A stretch of DNA of 64,000 nucleotides from Arenicola marina (lineage: Eukaryota > Annelida > Polychaeta > Arenicolidae): assembly GCA_964019135.1 (NCBI GenBank), contig OZ025248.1:30435670-30499669 (forward strand), in the 5' to 3' direction. Position 1 is the first letter of the stretch, and every line of letters starts with the position of its first letter. Position numbers and translations under genes: made by a program. The notes below the pieces were generated by a model. The model did not search any database, was not told the DNA's origin, and saw nothing but the letters and a program-made list of their open reading frames with translations. This document shows, one piece after another, positions 60,960 to 64,000 of the stretch.

Positions 60960-61380
60960 GGTAGAATTTAAGTAGGGGAACATGGGGCAAAATGACCCAT
61001 CGGGGTCATATGGCCCACCACAATATCGCGCAATTACGATATTGCCACCTGTATTGAAGAGTTATAGTATTAGAATTAGGTTAAATACGGTTTGGGCGTG
61101 GTCTAAAACATATAAATCGACATCAAAATAATTAAAGTCGGACTACTCAGTCACCTTTAATGGCGACAATGGTATTTTTATGACATTGGGGGCCATCTTG
61201 AAAAATGGCCGCCATTTTGATTTTAAGATGTCCAAATTCGGTTTTGGCGTGGTCAAAAACGTATAAATCGGCATCAAAATCATTGAAGTTTGACTACTCA
61301 GTCAACTTTAACGGCGAAAACGGTAAAAATGGCGGCCATCTTGAAAAATGACCGCCATTTTGTATTTTTAAGTGGCTAAC
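60960..61380. repeat. Repeat-derived sequence with a 150-bp tandem duplication and NGCCGCCATTTTG motifs
   Basis: Two diverged copies at about 61083-61225 and 61233-61372 share GGCGTGGTC.AAAAC.TATAAATCG and GACTACTCAGTCA. Each ends in an inverted pair GGCCATCTTG with CCGCCATTTTG, which resembles a YY1 site. The left flank has GGGGCAAAATGACCC, which looks like a transposon end, but I found no matching right end. Confidence 0.6.
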
Positions 61381-61740
61381 GGGCTTTTTTGGAAAACTAG
61401 TCGCAGGGGAACGTCTATGCCAAATTTGGTGCTTGTCTCACAATGTGAACGATTTCGCTGAAAAAAACACCCTTATCTGCTCCACTACAATGCAACGCAA
61501 CGATCTGAAGATGCCAAGTCGGGATTTTAAATCAACCCGCCACGAATACGCAAATATGACTTCATATTATAATTGTCTTCCCTTTAGAGGTCTCGGTCGC
61601 CTTCTGATTCTAAAAACTAAAACGACATAAACTTCGGAAAAAAAATGAATCCATAGCGGTCCTATACAAATTCGACGCGCCCTCTAGCGGTATATATAAT
61701 TTGTACACTTTTTTTCCATATATATATTTTCTTCCGGTTT

Positions 61741-61973
61741 ACTTGTGAGGTACCTCTTGATATTAGACCCTGGCACTTTGGGTCCTTAATCCAAACTGTT
61801 CATTACTGCCTGATGTGAACCTAATTGGCACATGACAGAAAAATATTCTTCCCAAGCCGCAAAATATCACCCGAACATCGAGTTATAGCAATGTTTACTT
61901 GCGAGGTAGTACCTCACAGGAAAGAGTACCTCACAAGCATATAATATAGACATAGGGTACCTCGCAAGTCAGG
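61741..61973. mobile_element. Short element with ACTTGYGAGGTACC inverted ends
   Basis: The left end ACTTGTGAGGTACC (61741) is matched by the inverted GGTACCTCGCAAGT at the right (ending about 61970). Two further inverted copies lie inside near 61900-61940. It shares its motif with the array at 55020-56960 and the scattered copies at 54716-54845. No coding sequence. I infer a MITE-like element. Confidence 0.5.
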
Positions 61974-63033
61974 AAATACGGCGATATATATATATATAGC
62001 GACATACGTAGCGCCTTGATAGGGGTGGTCCGTCTCCCGGCAGAGGGCATTCCGCTATAAGGCTCACGTAAAATTGTGGACATTTCTTTGGGCCAGAATA
62101 TCCCGCCCGGCACCCGCAACACGTGACAGGGCACTTCGGGGGGTGCCGATAGGGATATGCCTATTCCAATGAAATGCGCACACCGTTAACGTCCAGTGCA
62201 CGTAGGGGCACGACGTGAACCAACCTAGTCTATCACATTTCGAACAGCCGCCATCTTCTCCCGAATGTCCCGTGAGGTTACAAGCGGGATGCACTCTGCT
62301 TGAATATTGAATGCTCGCGCACCAAACTGGTGCTAAACATGTGTCAGAAGGTTCACATAAACATAATGTGTGTGTGGGGGGACGGAGGGGGGTCCCAATA
62401 TCGAATCTCCCAGATGAGGACTGTTCAAGACCTAGCGCGAAAAAAAAAACTTAACAGTGATATCGCGAATAACGAGGAATTCACAGACTGCTATAACGGA
62501 TGGCGGTAAATGGGGAAAGGGTCTTTGCGTTGAACCAGAAATTGTACGGATAACGATCCCCAAAAATTTCCAAAAGTTAATTGCGAATCTCGCAGAATTC
62601 CTGGATGCCAATTGCGGAGATTGGAAAAGGTATTCCCTCGCATCTAATGTGCGTATTGCTCGGGATTTCGTCGGGGATATACCGGGCTACCAAAGAAATG
62701 CGACCATTATAGTTCACACGACCGTAACTGTCCATTATATACGCGAACCTTGAAATGGAATATCATCAGACAGTTTGCATCAAATGCATAACTTATGGCA
62801 TTCCTTGTATTAGTAGCTGACTTAGACGACAAAGTCATTCAGTTTGGGTTAATATGAGGCCAAATTAGGACTGGAACTTTCCAAAAGCTTCCATTGGTCT
62901 CTCCGAAAATAAAATGTGATTATTGTTCGTGCGAGAAAATGCACATGACATTAATTGCTTCTCGTACGGATTTATCTCAGCACAAATATCTCATCGTATC
63001 ATCGCCTAAAGGCTTGGACAGGATATGGGACAG
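61974..63033. other. Single-copy sequence, no gene recognised
   Basis: A TA tract lies near 61985-62000. A 98-codon + strand frame at 62457-62753 has no recognisable similarity. Confidence 0.4.
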
Positions 63034-63206
63034 CAGGGGCGGATCTAGAGGAGGGTTACGGGGGTTACAACCCCCCCCCCCTTGGGAACCTGAACATGCA
63101 CTGTTAAAGTCGGCCCCTCCCCCACCCGGACGCACCCCCCCCCCCCTGCCCCCGGTCGCAAGTTTTCAGAGAGCCCACCCTTGGCAAATTCCTAGATCCG
63201 CCCCTG
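63034..63206. mobile_element. hAT-like MITE, 173 bp
   Basis: The ends CAGGGGCGGATCTAG and CTAGATCCGCCCCTG are perfect 15-bp inverted repeats. The interior is short, with C runs and no coding capacity. CAGGGGCGG-type ends are widespread on small hAT elements of invertebrates. Possible 8-bp flanking duplication TGGGACAG/TGGGACAC overlaps the right terminus and has one mismatch. Confidence 0.75.
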
Positions 63207-64000
63207 GGACACTTGCGCTGAGATAAGCCCATCTAGCAGCAATCAAGCCCATACCATAATCATACCTTTAAATCGATCGAGGTTAAAGGCGTGAGGCGCC
63301 TAAATCAAACTTTGACCCCAAGATCACTTTTTTCGTTCAACCCCGCAATTGTCATAAAAGGATAATGGATTTCTCACATTTCCTCACCTGCGAAAAAAAA
63401 AAAAATCTGCGGAAACCATTCGTGATCCCAACACCCTGAGGTCAACGTACACCGCTGAGTTGACCGGTATCAAGCTCCCCGCAGGGTGGCGCTACGCAAG
63501 TTAGCTTTGACCGCTGCTGTCGGCCGGGGGCAAATTTCCAGATTCTTGAAAAACGCTCAAATCAGCTGTAATTTCTTGCAACATTATAGTTTTCAAGAAT
63601 AACGCATTCAAATAAAGAGCTTTGTGTATTAAATACAGCAAAAAACATGTTGTAACCTTTCAAAAAAGTTATAATTGTGACAGAACTCTTTCTTTTCATC
63701 ACCTGATTTCTTGTGTTATTAGGCCTAGGCTGGGTCCCAGCACTAATTTGTAAAAATGCGCGACGCATTGTTCCTATCAAATGCATTCAGGACGTAGGCG
63801 ACAGCAGAGATAAAATGGAACCCTAGCGGGGTGAGTCGAAGGCAGAGAGCGGACCGGTATGTGAGTCGGAGCGAGGTTATGTGAGCCGCAAGGACTTCTG
63901 TGGAGACGACAGGAAAGAGGCGAGTTATATTGCTGGCAGCAATGTGTCTCTAGGACAGTATATCGGACAAATACTTAAGGTAGGCTTCCAATTGCACTAA
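63207..64000. other. Single-copy sequence to window end, no gene recognised
   Basis: An A run lies near 63390-63403. No exon or repeat is recognised. Confidence 0.4.

Noticed and set aside
57958-60964. 993- and 722-codon + strand frames rich in SSHTTAAPSFLSHHGG
   Set aside because: They are translations of the 28-bp array in different frames; the first also begins inside the Harbinger element.
60975-61380. Full TIR transposon starting GGGGCAAAATGACCC
   Set aside because: No matching inverted right end was found within the following sequence.
1-64000. Retroviral, LTR, Polinton or LINE coding remnants
   Set aside because: No reverse transcriptase, integrase, protease, capsid or envelope-like frame and no paired long terminal repeats were recognised by eye.

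Overview
This is a metazoan nuclear genome window, most likely from a marine invertebrate; I cannot fix the lineage. The evidence for an animal is one clear Shaker-type (Kv1) voltage-gated potassium channel exon, a tRNA-derived SINE, and several animal-type DNA transposon remnants. There is one 200-base assembly gap (7571-7770). No rRNA gene, CRISPR array or bacterial-style operon is present.

The only host protein gene I can support is the Kv channel exon at 12635-14491 on the + strand. It has a long low-complexity N-terminus, a T1 tetramerisation domain, S1-S6 and the TVGYGD selectivity filter. The reading frame probably continues across a splice donor at 14471/14472 into an exon I cannot find. 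Upstream lie a CGG-repeat tract, a CRE octamer and a GT microsatellite.

The rest is dominated by tandem repeats: about 22 kb, or one third of the window, in more than twenty arrays with unit lengths from 8 to 97 bp. The largest are a 22-bp array (3637-6376), a 65-bp array with higher-order structure (40851-45405), a 38-bp array (46795-48295), an array of 38-bp units that flips orientation twice (55020-56960), and a 28-bp array (57035-60912). Long open frames in these arrays are periodicity artefacts.

The most unusual tract is 8327-9955. It holds about 21 abutting copies, on the minus strand, of a complete tRNA-like sequence. Each copy is 77 bp, which equals a tRNA plus discriminator base plus an encoded CCA, and each has intact Pol III A and B boxes. 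There is no spacer and no terminator between units.

Mobile DNA found by terminal inverted repeats includes: a PIF/Harbinger derivative (57305-58052), inserted inside the 28-bp array with a TCA duplication and carrying a truncated transposase; a TTAA-flanked piggyBac-type non-autonomous element (39180-40208); an unclassified 1.07-kb TIR element (51234-52300); a small hAT-like MITE (63034-63206); a short element with ACTTGYGAGGTACC ends (61741-61973); and a tRNA-derived SINE (about 35815-35992). No retrovirus-like, LTR or capsid/envelope-bearing element was recognised.
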